Source of the DNA: Methylotenera_A sp044222005
GTDB taxonomy: Bacteria > Pseudomonadota > Gammaproteobacteria > Burkholderiales > Methylophilaceae
DNA: 64,000 bases
Assembly (NCBI GenBank): GCA_044222005.1
Contig: JBGANY010000010.1
Location: 1 to 64,000, forward strand
Direction of reading: 5' to 3'
Part shown: piece after piece, positions 51,290 through 60,973 of the stretch
Numbering within the stretch: position 1 is the stretch's first letter
How the letters are laid out: the number at the start of each line of letters is the position of its first letter
Notes under the pieces: model-generated
The model's database searches: none
Told to the model about the DNA's origin: nothing
Seen by the model: the letters and a program-made list of their open reading frames with translations, nothing else
Position numbers and translations under genes: made by a program

Positions 51290-52618
51290 TCATGCGACTG
51301 CTTTGCCATAATGTGTTTCAACCATTACGCCAATTTCTTTTAGAAAAGGTGTGGGTAATACGCCGCCGGCACAAATGATGACAGCATCGTTTGAAATTTC
51401 AATTATGTCATTGTTAGCCAGTTCAATTTCTACTGTATCGGAATGTATTTCCTGGACATTGGATTTAAGCAATACTGTAAGCCGTTTCGCAGTTTCCGCT
51501 TGCTGCAAGCGTTCTCTATTTTTAGGCTTAACGCGACCAAAAGCCTCACTGCGATAAGAAAGCGTAACTGTAGTGCCAGGCTGTTCGGAAATAGTGATTG
51601 CAGCTTCCAGCGCGCTATCGCCACCGCCCACAACCAAGACATGCTGTCCACGGTATTGCTCGGGATCAATGAGGCGATACACAACTTTGGCATGATCATC
51701 TTCTCCTCTTACTCCTAGCTTGCGTGGCGTGCCTTGCCGGCCGATGGCTAGCAGCACATTGGCTGTTTGATAGGTGGCTTTCGAGGTTTTAACTTCATAG
51801 CCCTTTGCTGTTTTTGAGATTGTCTCCATACGCTCATTAAAATTCACCTTGAGATTTTGTTCGCGTAATACACGCAACCAGAATCCGAGAAGCTCTTCTT
51901 TGCTGATGTCGTACATTTCGACTCTACCAACAATTGGCAACATGACGGGCTGGGTCATGGCAACTTTGTTGCGTGGATATTTATAGATTGCACCGCCAAG
52001 GGAGTCCTCCTGTTCTAAGGTAACACAGTTAAGTTGATGTTCTTTGGCGGCAAGTGAGGCAGATAGCCCCGCAGGACCTGCGCCGATGACGACTACATCA
52101 TATTCGTTGCCTTCATTTTTCTTTTTCAGAATGGAGTCAACCGCCTGTTTGCCTTGCTCCGCAGCCTTGCGGATCAATCCCATGCCGCCAAGTTCGCCTG
52201 CGATAAAGATATTGGATACGTTGGTCTCAAAAGTTGGGGAAACAAAAGGTATGTCCATGCCGCGTTTTTCAGTGCCAAACACCAGTTGGATGGCATCCAC
52301 AGGGCACGCCTCCATACAGGCGCCATGACCAATGCAGTGTGTAGGGTCGGTTAGCATGGCTTTGCCGTTAACTATGCTAAGCGCCTTTTCTGGGCAGGCT
52401 TTTACGCAAGCTCCCGAGCCACAGCAGCGGCTCAGGTCGATGGCTGGGTGTATCGATGCGGGCTCGGTGAGTCCGGCTTCTCTTGCTTCATGTAAGCGTG
52501 CACGGCCACGACGATTAATTTTCTTCTGGCGGATGATGTAGATTGCCAGAATCAAAAGAAATGGCGTGATATATAAGAGTAAAGTTATATTTGGCATGTT
52601 TGAAATGGTTGGAATCAT
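51290..52618 (-). CDS. Membrane-anchored Fe-S flavoprotein oxidoreductase
   Basis: 442 aa: an N-terminal membrane helix (about 9-27), a ferredoxin domain with two cluster motifs (about 65-110), then a thioredoxin-reductase-like FAD/NAD(P) domain with VVVIGAGPAGLSASLAA (FAD) and VLVVGGGDSALEAAI (nucleotide). Both cluster motifs are non-canonical: CCGSGACVKACP and CIGHGACMEACP have Ser or His where the second Cys is expected, leaving three aligned Cys per cluster. Probably passes electrons between NAD(P)H and a membrane or heme partner. First gene of the minus-strand operon, divergent from cytochrome b across a 200-bp shared upstream region. Confidence 0.88.
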   Translation of the reverse strand: MIPTISNMPNITLLLYITPFLLILAIYIIRQKKINRRGRARLHEAREAGLTEPASIHPAIDLSRCCGSGACVKACPEKALSIVNGKAMLTDPTHCIGHGACMEACPVDAIQLVFGTEKRGMDIPFVSPTFETNVSNIFIAGELGGMGLIRKAAEQGKQAVDSILKKKNEGNEYDVVVIGAGPAGLSASLAAKEHQLNCVTLEQEDSLGGAIYKYPRNKVAMTQPVMLPIVGRVEMYDISKEELLGFWLRVLREQNLKVNFNERMETISKTAKGYEVKTSKATYQTANVLLAIGRQGTPRKLGVRGEDDHAKVVYRLIDPEQYRGQHVLVVGGGDSALEAAITISEQPGTTVTLSYRSEAFGRVKPKNRERLQQAETAKRLTVLLKSNVQEIHSDTVEIELANNDIIEISNDAVIICAGGVLPTPFLKEIGVMVETHYGKAVA

Positions 52619-52818
52619 GATAATGAGTCTTGAGTTTAACTAAAATTCATTAATTTTGCAGATTCAATATACAATATGCTGATTTCAAAGATGCATAATA
52701 TGTGAGAAAATTACACACGTCAATTTTATAGAGATTATGATGCTTATCAAATCTGCCTTAAACTAACTAATGTTGCTCACAGCTAATCAGAAGGGAAATC
52801 TCATGCTAAGGAAGCATA

Positions 52819-53640
52819 GTGTCAAATAGGATTTGGTACTTTCTTACTCGGTCAATGATGCTGATCATAGCGGCTATCATCATATGGCTCGGCTGGAAAG
52901 TTGCTCATGGTGATTACTACAAATCTGGTGAGGGGTTGGGGTATAACCTGGGTTTGGCCGGCGGTTTGATGATGTTGGCTTTGCTGATGTATTCATTACG
53001 CAAACATATCAAATTTATGCAAGGCTTAGGCAAGCTTAAATATTGGTTTCGCATCCATATGATGCTTGGGGTGTTAGGCCCGACATTGGTTTTGTTTCAT
53101 ACAACCTTTCGTACCGGCTCCATCAATGCGGCGGTGGCGCTTTATTGTATGCTTCTGGTCGCGGGGAGTGGTCTGATCGGCAGGTTTGTTTATACAAAAA
53201 TTCACCGGGGGCTTTATGGTAGCCGTTCATCGCTGAAAGAGGCGTATGAAGAAATGGCTGGCAGTTCGGGCAATATCAAATCAAAGTTGCATTTCTTTCC
53301 GAAAGTTGAAAATAAAATTAAAAGTTTCGAATATGAAGCCTTGGAAAAGAAACGGGGGTTTTTTGCCGGCGTGTGGTTTTTCCTTAGTTTCGATGTCCGT
53401 CGAATGCTGCTTGCCTGGCGATGCAAGCGTTATATACAGTTGAAGCTTGGTCGGGATAAGCGCGATCTTGCAGATGAAGCAGCCAGCCTTGTCCGTCAGT
53501 ATTTAACACAAATTCAAACGGTAGCCCAATTCAAAAAATTCGAACAAATATTTTCTGCATGGCACATTTTGCATATACCGCTGATGTATATGATGGTCGC
53601 AACCGCTATATTCCATGTTATTTGGGTACATATGTACTAA
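52819..53640 (+). CDS. Membrane b-type cytochrome of the electron-conduit locus
   Basis: 273 aa; GTG start with a strong AAGGAAG site. About five hydrophobic helices: 12-28, 45-60, 77-100, 103-125 and 245-270, with a basic soluble loop between the fourth and last. Paired His in membrane context (RIHMMLGVLGPTLVLFHTTF and AWHILHIPLMYMMVATAIFH) are candidate heme ligands, so it is predicted to exchange electrons with quinone and the periplasmic multiheme protein. It has no CXXCH. The 27-heme cytochrome gene starts 4 bp after its stop, so the two are coupled. I do not recognise a closely named family. Confidence 0.78.
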   Translation: MSNRIWYFLTRSMMLIIAAIIIWLGWKVAHGDYYKSGEGLGYNLGLAGGLMMLALLMYSLRKHIKFMQGLGKLKYWFRIHMMLGVLGPTLVLFHTTFRTGSINAAVALYCMLLVAGSGLIGRFVYTKIHRGLYGSRSSLKEAYEEMAGSSGNIKSKLHFFPKVENKIKSFEYEALEKKRGFFAGVWFFLSFDVRRMLLAWRCKRYIQLKLGRDKRDLADEAASLVRQYLTQIQTVAQFKKFEQIFSAWHILHIPLMYMMVATAIFHVIWVHMY

Positions 53641-53644
53641 ACAA

Positions 53645-55621
53645 ATGCTGCGTACTTTAAGCCTTTTTATACTTGCTTTTTTCCTGTCATTCGATGCAGG
53701 CGCAGATACGCTTGAAAGCGTGATGATGCCGGGCAAGGTGATACAGGGGCATGTGAAATGGGAAGATAACTGCCAGAAATGCCATAAAAAGTTCGACAAA
53801 GAAGGCCAGAACCAGCTCTGTAAGGACTGTCATAAAGACATTAATAAAGATGTTGCGGATAAAAAAGGCTTTCATGGGAAGATGAAAGATGGCAAGAACT
53901 GCTCTGAATGTCACACCGAGCATAAAGGGCGTGGTGCAAATATTGTCATTTTGGATGAAAAAACATTCAAGCATGCGCAAACAGATTTTGACCTTAAAGG
54001 CGGTCATCTAGGCGAGAAGGTGCAGTGCAAAGATTGTCACAAACCTAGAATCAAATACAGAGATGCGCCTTTAACTTGTATTGGCTGCCATAAAAAAGAT
54101 GACAAGCATAAGGGCACGTTAGGCGAAAAATGTGCAGATTGTCACGTTGAGAAAAACTGGAAGGATATAACGTTTGATCACGATAAAAGCGATTTCAAAC
54201 TTAGGGGTGCACATGCAGAAACCAAGGTGTTGTGTAAAGATTGCCATAAGGACAATCTGTTTAAACAAACGCCAAAAGATTGTTATTCATGTCATAAGAA
54301 AGATGATGACCACAAAGGTGTTTTTGGTCAGAAATGTGTTGATTGCCATACGGAGAAGAACTGGAAGGAAGCGACATTCGATCATAAGGTGGATGGGCAC
54401 TTTGCCTTGCTAGGCAAGCATGATGGTGCTAAATGCCAAAGTTGCCATAAGTCAGCAGGGCAAAAATTACCCAAGACCTGCGTTGGCTGCCATCGTGCGG
54501 ATGATAAACATAATGGGTCGTTAGGTGAAAATTGTGCAGACTGTCATCACGAGCGCAGTTGGTCTACGTCCACATTTAACCACGATAAAGACACTCGCTT
54601 TGCGCTAAAGGACAAACATAAGTCAGCCAAGTGTGAAGCCTGCCATACTACTGGCGGGTTAAAGTATGAGAAGATTCCGATGGACTGCTACTCCTGTCAC
54701 AAAAAGGATGACGCACATAAGGGTAAGTTTGGCGACAAGTGTGGTGATTGCCACAATGCACGCGATTGGAAGAAAGATAATTTCAACCATGATAAGACTA
54801 AATTTCCACTCAGGGGGAAGCACAAGCCCGCCAAATGCGAAAGCTGCCATAAGAATGGATTGGAAGAGAAGCTTAAAACTGGCTGCAACGATTGCCATCA
54901 AAAAGATGATCCGCATAAATCTGTGTTCGGTGCAAGTTGCGAGAAGTGTCATAACGACTCGGATTGGAAAAAAACCACTAGCTTCGATCATACAAAAGAC
55001 ACTAAGTATCCTTTGAAGGGCAAGCACATTAAAACTAAGTGCGAAGCCTGCCACAAGCCTCCACCAGCGCCATCTAAGCTGTTGCCGACGGCTACTTGCT
55101 TCTCATGCCATGAGCGTGATGACGTGCATAAAGGTTCAGAGGGTAAAAAATGCGAGGATTGCCATACTGAAGCCACATGGAAAGTGAAGGATTTTGATCA
55201 TAATAAAACTAAGTTCCCCTTGCTTGGCAAGCATGGTCCTGTCGAGTGTAAAAAATGTCATCTGACCGGTAAATTTAAAGAAGCGAAATCGGATTGTTAT
55301 TCATGCCATCAAAAAGACGATAAACATAAAAAGCAACTGGGAACGTTGTGCGAAGATTGCCATAACGCTAGGGATTGGGCCGTGTGGGATTACAATCATG
55401 ACAAGCGCACTAAATTTAAGCTGGATGGGGGGCATAAGAATGTAGCATGTTTGGATTGCCACCGATCGGCTTTTACAGGCAAGGTAAAGCAGAGCAGTAC
55501 GTGCTTTAGCTGTCACTCTAGTGACGATGTGCATGGCGGCAGCTTTGGACCGCAGTGTGATCGCTGCCACGTCAATACGAATTTTAGAGAAATCAAGGTT
55601 AACGCTGGAGTAGGCAGATAA
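53645..55621 (+). CDS. Secreted multiheme c-type cytochrome (27 CXXCH motifs)
   Basis: 658 aa from MLRTLSLFILAFF at 53645, 4 bp after the cytochrome b stop; a longer frame is unlikely. Signal peptide ends near AGA-D. I count 27 CXXCH motifs, arranged in modules of about 70 residues: a CYSCHKKDD-type site, HKG, a CxDCH site with W, then an F-x-H and GKH-type segment before the next CxxCH; the many extra His can serve as distal ligands. Lys-rich and without a lipobox, so probably a soluble periplasmic electron carrier. It lies between cytochrome b and the giant cytochrome, as expected for a porin-cytochrome conduit. CXXCH counts were made by eye. Confidence 0.93.
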   Translation: MLRTLSLFILAFFLSFDAGADTLESVMMPGKVIQGHVKWEDNCQKCHKKFDKEGQNQLCKDCHKDINKDVADKKGFHGKMKDGKNCSECHTEHKGRGANIVILDEKTFKHAQTDFDLKGGHLGEKVQCKDCHKPRIKYRDAPLTCIGCHKKDDKHKGTLGEKCADCHVEKNWKDITFDHDKSDFKLRGAHAETKVLCKDCHKDNLFKQTPKDCYSCHKKDDDHKGVFGQKCVDCHTEKNWKEATFDHKVDGHFALLGKHDGAKCQSCHKSAGQKLPKTCVGCHRADDKHNGSLGENCADCHHERSWSTSTFNHDKDTRFALKDKHKSAKCEACHTTGGLKYEKIPMDCYSCHKKDDAHKGKFGDKCGDCHNARDWKKDNFNHDKTKFPLRGKHKPAKCESCHKNGLEEKLKTGCNDCHQKDDPHKSVFGASCEKCHNDSDWKKTTSFDHTKDTKYPLKGKHIKTKCEACHKPPPAPSKLLPTATCFSCHERDDVHKGSEGKKCEDCHTEATWKVKDFDHNKTKFPLLGKHGPVECKKCHLTGKFKEAKSDCYSCHQKDDKHKKQLGTLCEDCHNARDWAVWDYNHDKRTKFKLDGGHKNVACLDCHRSAFTGKVKQSSTCFSCHSSDDVHGGSFGPQCDRCHVNTNFREIKVNAGVGR

Positions 55622-55805
55622 ATAAGCTGCAATAGCTTAATTAATAGAATCGATTTATATTACAAAAAATAATATTAAATAAAATATATATAACTTTTAT
55701 ATAAAAAGATTGACGCTTCATTCTTTCCCACATAAAATCCGAATATTGTGTATAAATTTCCCACATTTTTGCTGGGAGTTAAATTACAATATTTGGGGTC
55801 GGGAT

Positions 55806-58800
55806 ATGACAACGGGTATGCAAATCAATTGGAGGTTAGTGTCAGCATTCTTTTTAGCATGCTTCCTTTCTTTTGTATTGGCGAGTCCTGTTGCAGCGGC
55901 TACCAAAACCGTTAAGGGTGGTTTTAAGTTTGATCACTCAAAAACAGGTTTCGCTTTAACCGGCGAGCATGCCGCTGCGAGATGTGAAACTTGTCACATT
56001 AATGGTATTTTTAAAGGCACGCCAAGACAATGTTCTGGCTGTCATGTTAATGGCAGTCGAATGAATGCGACCGCCAAGCCAACTAATCATATTCCAACGG
56101 TAGATAAATGCGAAACCTGCCATATAACTCCTTCTTGGAAACCAGCAGTATTTAGCCATGTAGGAATAATGCAAGGCGCGTCATGCGCTAATTGTCATAA
56201 CGGCACCTCAGCCCCAGGAAAGCCTGCAAATCATATCGTTACTTCATCAGGATGCGAAACCTGCCACACAAATGCTGGTTGGATCCCTGCCAAAGGATTT
56301 AACCATCAAGGTATTACAAGCGGATGTGCTAGCTGCCATAACGGCACAAAAGCTAAAGGCAAATCATCAAATCACATTCAAACTACCGCCGCCTGCGAAA
56401 CTTGCCACAGTTCCACCACATCATTTCTAGGTGCTATTAAGTTTGATCATGCAGGTATAACTAACAATTGTGCCAGCTGTCATAATGGCTCAAAAGCAAA
56501 AGGTAAATCCACAAGGCATATACCTACAAGCGCAAGTTGTGAATCATGTCATACATCAACAAGTACCTTCTTAGGCGCAAAATTTAATCATAATGGGACC
56601 ACTACGGGCTGCGCTTCCTGCCACAACGGCACCAAAGCGCTGGGCAAGGCCACCAACCACATCCCGACCACGGCAGCTTGCGAGACCTGCCATAGCTCGA
56701 CCACCAGCTTTGCCGGCACGAAAATGAACCACAGCGGCATCACCACTGGCTGCGCCAGTTGCCACAGCGGCAGCGCCTTCCAGGGTGTGACCCCGGTCTC
56801 CAAACCGACGACCCACATTGCCACCACCGCGGCCTGCGAGACCTGTCACAAGTCCACCACCAGCTTCAAGGGTGGGGCGACCATGAACCACAGCGGCATC
56901 ACTACGGGCTGCGCTTCCTGCCACAACGGCACCAAAGCGCTGGGCAAGGCCACCAACCACATCCCGACCACGGCAGCTTGCGAGACCTGCCATAGCTCGA
57001 CCACCAGCTTTGCCGGCACGAAAATGAACCACAGCGGCATCACCACTGGCTGCGCCAGTTGCCACAGCGGCAGCGCCTTCCAGGGTGTGACCCCGGTCTC
57101 CAAACCGACGACCCACATTGCCACCACCGCGGCCTGCGAGACCTGTCACAAGTCCACCACCAGCTTCAAGGGTGGGGCGACCATGAACCACAGCGGCATC
57201 AATACGGGCTGCGCTTCCTGCCACAACGGCACCAAAGCGCTGGGCAAGGCCACCAACCACATCCCGACCACGGCAGCTTGCGAGACCTGCCATAGCTCGA
57301 CCACCAGCTTTGCCGGCACGAAAATGAACCACAGCGGCATCACCACTGGCTGCGCCAGTTGCCACAGCGGCAGCGCCTTCCAGGGTGTGACCCCGGTCTC
57401 CAAACCGACGACCCACATTGCCACCACCGCGGCCTGCGAGACCTGTCACAAGTCCACCACCAGCTTCAAGGGTGGGGCGACCATGAACCACAGCGGCATC
57501 ACTACGGGCTGCGCTTCCTGCCACAACGGCACCAAAGCGCTGGGCAAGGCCACCAACCACATCCCGACCACGGCAGCTTGCGAGACCTGCCATAGCTCGA
57601 CCACCAGCTTTGCCGGCACGAAAATGAACCACAGCGGCATCACCACTGGCTGCGCCAGTTGCCACAGCGGCAGCGCCTTCCAGGGTGTGACCCCGGTCTC
57701 CAAACCGACGACCCACATTGCCACCACCGCGGCCTGCGAGACCTGTCACAAGTCCACCACCAGCTTCAAGGGTGGGGCGACCATGAACCACAGCGGCATC
57801 AATACGGGCTGCGCTTCCTGCCACAACGGCACCAAAGCGCTGGGCAAGGCCACCAACCACATCCCGACCACGGCAGCTTGCGAGACCTGCCATAGCTCGA
57901 CCACCAGCTTTGCCGGCACGAAAATGAACCACAGCGGCATCACCACTGGCTGCGCCAGTTGCCACAGCGGCAGCGCCTTCCAGGGTGTGACCCCGGTCTC
58001 CAAACCGACGACCCACATTGCCACCACCGCGGCCTGCGAGACCTGTCACAAGTCCACCACCAGCTTCAAGGGTGGGGCGACCATGAACCACAGCGGCATC
58101 ACTACGGGCTGCGCTTCCTGCCACAACGGCACCAAAGCGCTGGGCAAGGCCACCAACCACATCCCGACCACGGCAGCTTGCGAGACCTGCCATAGCTCGA
58201 CCACCAGCTTTGCCGGCACGAAAATGAACCACAGCGGCATCACCACTGGCTGCGCCAGTTGCCACAGCGGCAGCGCCTTCCAGGGTGTGACCCCGGTCTC
58301 CAAACCGACGACCCACATTGCCACCACCGCGGCCTGCGAGACCTGTCACAAGTCCACCACCAGCTTCAAGGGTGGGGCGACCATGAACCACAGCGGCATC
58401 AATACGGGCTGCGCTTCCTGCCACAACGGCACCAAAGCGCTGGGCAAGGCCACCAACCACATCCCGACCACGGCAGCTTGCGAGACCTGCCATAGCTCGA
58501 CCACCAGCTTTGCCGGCACGAAAATGAACCACAGCGGCATCACCACTGGCTGCGCCAGTTGCCACAGCGGCAGCGCCTTCCAGGGTGTGACCCCGGTCTC
58601 CAAACCGACGACCCACATTGCCACCACCGCGGCCTGCGAGACCTGTCACAAGTCCACCACCAGCTTCAAGGGTGGGGCGACCATGAACCACAGCGGCATC
58701 ACTACGGGCTGCGCTTCCTGCCACAACGGCACCAAAGCGCTGGGCAAGGCCACCAACCACATCCCGACCACGGCAGCTTGCGAGACCTGCCATAGCTCGA

Positions 58801-60849
58801 CCACCAGCTTTGCCGGCACGAAAATGAACCACAGCGGCATCACCACTGGCTGCGCCAGTTGCCACAGCGGCAGCGCCTTCAGGGTGTGGCCCCGGTCTCC
58901 AAACCGACGACCCACATTGCCACCACCGCGGCCTGCGAGACCTGTCACAAGTCCACCACCAGCTTCAAGGGTGGGGCGACCATGAACCACAGCGGCATCA
59001 CTACGGGCTGCGCTTCCTGCCACAACGGCACCAAAGCGCTGGGCAAGGCCACCAACCACATCCCGACCACGGCAGCTTGCGAGACCTGCCATAGCTCGAC
59101 CACCAGCTTTGCCGGCACGAAAATGAACCACAGCGGCATCACCACTGGCTGCGCCAGTTGCCACAGCGGCAGCGCCTTCCAGGGTGTGACCCCGGTCTCA
59201 AACCGACGACCCACATTGCCACCACCGCGGCCTGCGAGACCTGTCACAAGTCCACCACCAGCTTCAAGGGTGGGGCGACCATGAACCACAGCGGCATCAC
59301 TACGGGCTGCGCTTCCTGCCACAACGGCACCAAAGCGCTGGGCAAGGCCACCAACCACATCCCGACCACGGCAGCTTGCGAGACCTGCCATAGCTCGACC
59401 ACCAGCTTTGCCGGCACGAAAATGAACCACAGCGGCATCACCACTGGCTGCGCCAGTTGCCACAGCGGCAGCGCCTTCCAGGGTGTGACCCCGGTCTCCA
59501 AACCGACGACCCACATTGCCACCACCGCGGCCTGCGAGACCTGTCACAAGTCCACCACCTCGTTTGCTGGAGCAACCTTCAACCACGCTGGTGTTGTGGC
59601 TGGCACTTGTGCAACCTGTCATGGTAAAACCTCTACAGGTAAGCCTGCTGGGCATATCCCAACGACTGCTTCTTGTGACTCATGCCATAAAAACTTTACA
59701 TCGTTTGTTGGTGCAACAATGAACCATACCGGCATCACCACCGGCTGTGCAACCTGTCACGGCGGTACATATGCGAATGTAAAATCGAAACCAGCAACAC
59801 ATATTGCTACGACCGCAGCTTGTGAAACTTGCCACAAGTCTACAACTAGCTTTGCAGGCGGTGCGGCAATGAACCATACTGGCATCACTACGGGCTGCGC
59901 TTCCTGCCACAACGGCACCAAAGCCTTAGGTAAGCCAGCTACGCATATCACTACCAGTGCGGGTTGTGAGACTTGTCATAAATCGACCACAACTTTTGCC
60001 GGCACGACTATGAACCATATCGGTATCGTGACTGGTTGTGCCAGCTGCCATAACGGCGCGACTGCATTAGGCAAGCCAGCTACACATATCGCTACCACTG
60101 CCGGTTGTGAAACCTGCCATAAAAACTTTACCTCTTTTGCTGGAGCTACCTTCAATCACACCGGCGTCGCCCCTGGCTCTTGCGCAACTTGTCATGGCAA
60201 AACTGCAACGGGCAAACCTGCAAATCACATTACCACTACGGCTTCATGTGATACTTGCCATCGCACCACGGCTTGGGTACCTGCTACCTTCAGCCATACT
60301 GGCATAGTGACGGGGTGTGCAACTTGCCATAACGGTACAAGCGCTAAAGGCAAAACGCCTACCCATGTTCAAACCAGCATGGGTTGTGAAACTTGCCATA
60401 AATCGACCACGACGTTTGCTGGTGCGACAATGAATCACACAGGTATCGTGACCGGCTGTGCTACTTGTCATAACGGTACGACGGCTAAAGGCAAACCGGC
60501 TACTCATCCTGCAACCAGTGCAGGCTGTGAAACTTGCCATAAATCGACGACATCGTTTGCTGGTGCTGCTTTCAACCATACCGGCGTAGCAGCAGGAACT
60601 TGTGCAAGTTGCCATAACGGCACTACAGCTAAGGGCAAGCCTTCCAACCATTTGCCTAGCACGCAGAGTTGTGATCAGTGTCATAAAAATACAACTAGCT
60701 TTAGTGGAGCGAGTATGAATCATACGGGCATTACAAGCGGTTGTGCGAGCTGTCACAATGGTACTTATGCAAAAGGCAAACCGGGTGACCACCCGAAAAC
60801 CACGGCAGATTGCAGTAGTTGCCACACTGTTAAAACGTTTAGTAAATAA
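55806..60849 (+). CDS. Giant multiheme c-type cytochrome, 67 CXXCH if two 1-nt deletions are restored
   Basis: One locus split over three frames. ATG at 55806 (GGTCGGGAT upstream), signal peptide ending near PVAAA-T. Frame one is open to 58985 (1059 aa, 40 CXXCH). A missing C at about 58880 and another at about 59199, both relative to the 300-bp repeat consensus, move the reading into frames that run on to 60849; restoring both gives a continuous 1681-aa protein with 9 + 40 + 18 = 67 CXXCH. The core is ten copies of a 100-aa unit with two CASCH and two CETCH sites. No lipobox or membrane anchor. Probably the outermost, extracellular cytochrome. The deletions may be assembly or sequencing errors or a genuine truncation. 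Confidence 0.85.
56600..59559 (+). repeat. 300-bp tandem repeat array (9.9 copies) encoding four-heme units
   Basis: About 2960 bp of nearly identical 300-bp units; copies eight and nine are 299 bp because of single-base deletions. The codon ACT at 56901 and its equivalents is AAT in copies starting near 57200, 57800 and 58400 only, so copies two to eight alternate and the true unit of amplification is 600 bp. My hand count of one unit gives 192 G+C of 300 (64%), far above the flanks of the same gene. A 44-bp patch identical to the unit also occurs at 59881-59924 outside the array. Confidence 0.96.
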
Positions 60850-60973
60850 TTGGTTTGTTGTAAAAATGTTGTTTGGCTAGTGAATTAGGTGGTTTGGCGT
60901 GGGAAAAAATTGCCAATTTGCATTAAGTTGCTATACTAAGCGCATGATAATTATAAGATTTAGAGGAGTAGTA

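Noticed and set aside
56571..58865. A 764-codon open frame on the minus strand through the heme array, and many short plus-frame ORFs repeated every 300 bp
   Set aside because: They are shadows of a GC-rich repeat that by chance lacks stops. Their products are low-complexity Gly/Ala/Arg or Pro-rich repeats with no start signal, while the plus frame encodes perfect CXXCH modules.
56600..59559. Possible CRISPR array or satellite DNA because of regular repetition
   Set aside because: The unit is 300 bp with no variable spacers and is fully coding in one frame; no cas genes are present.
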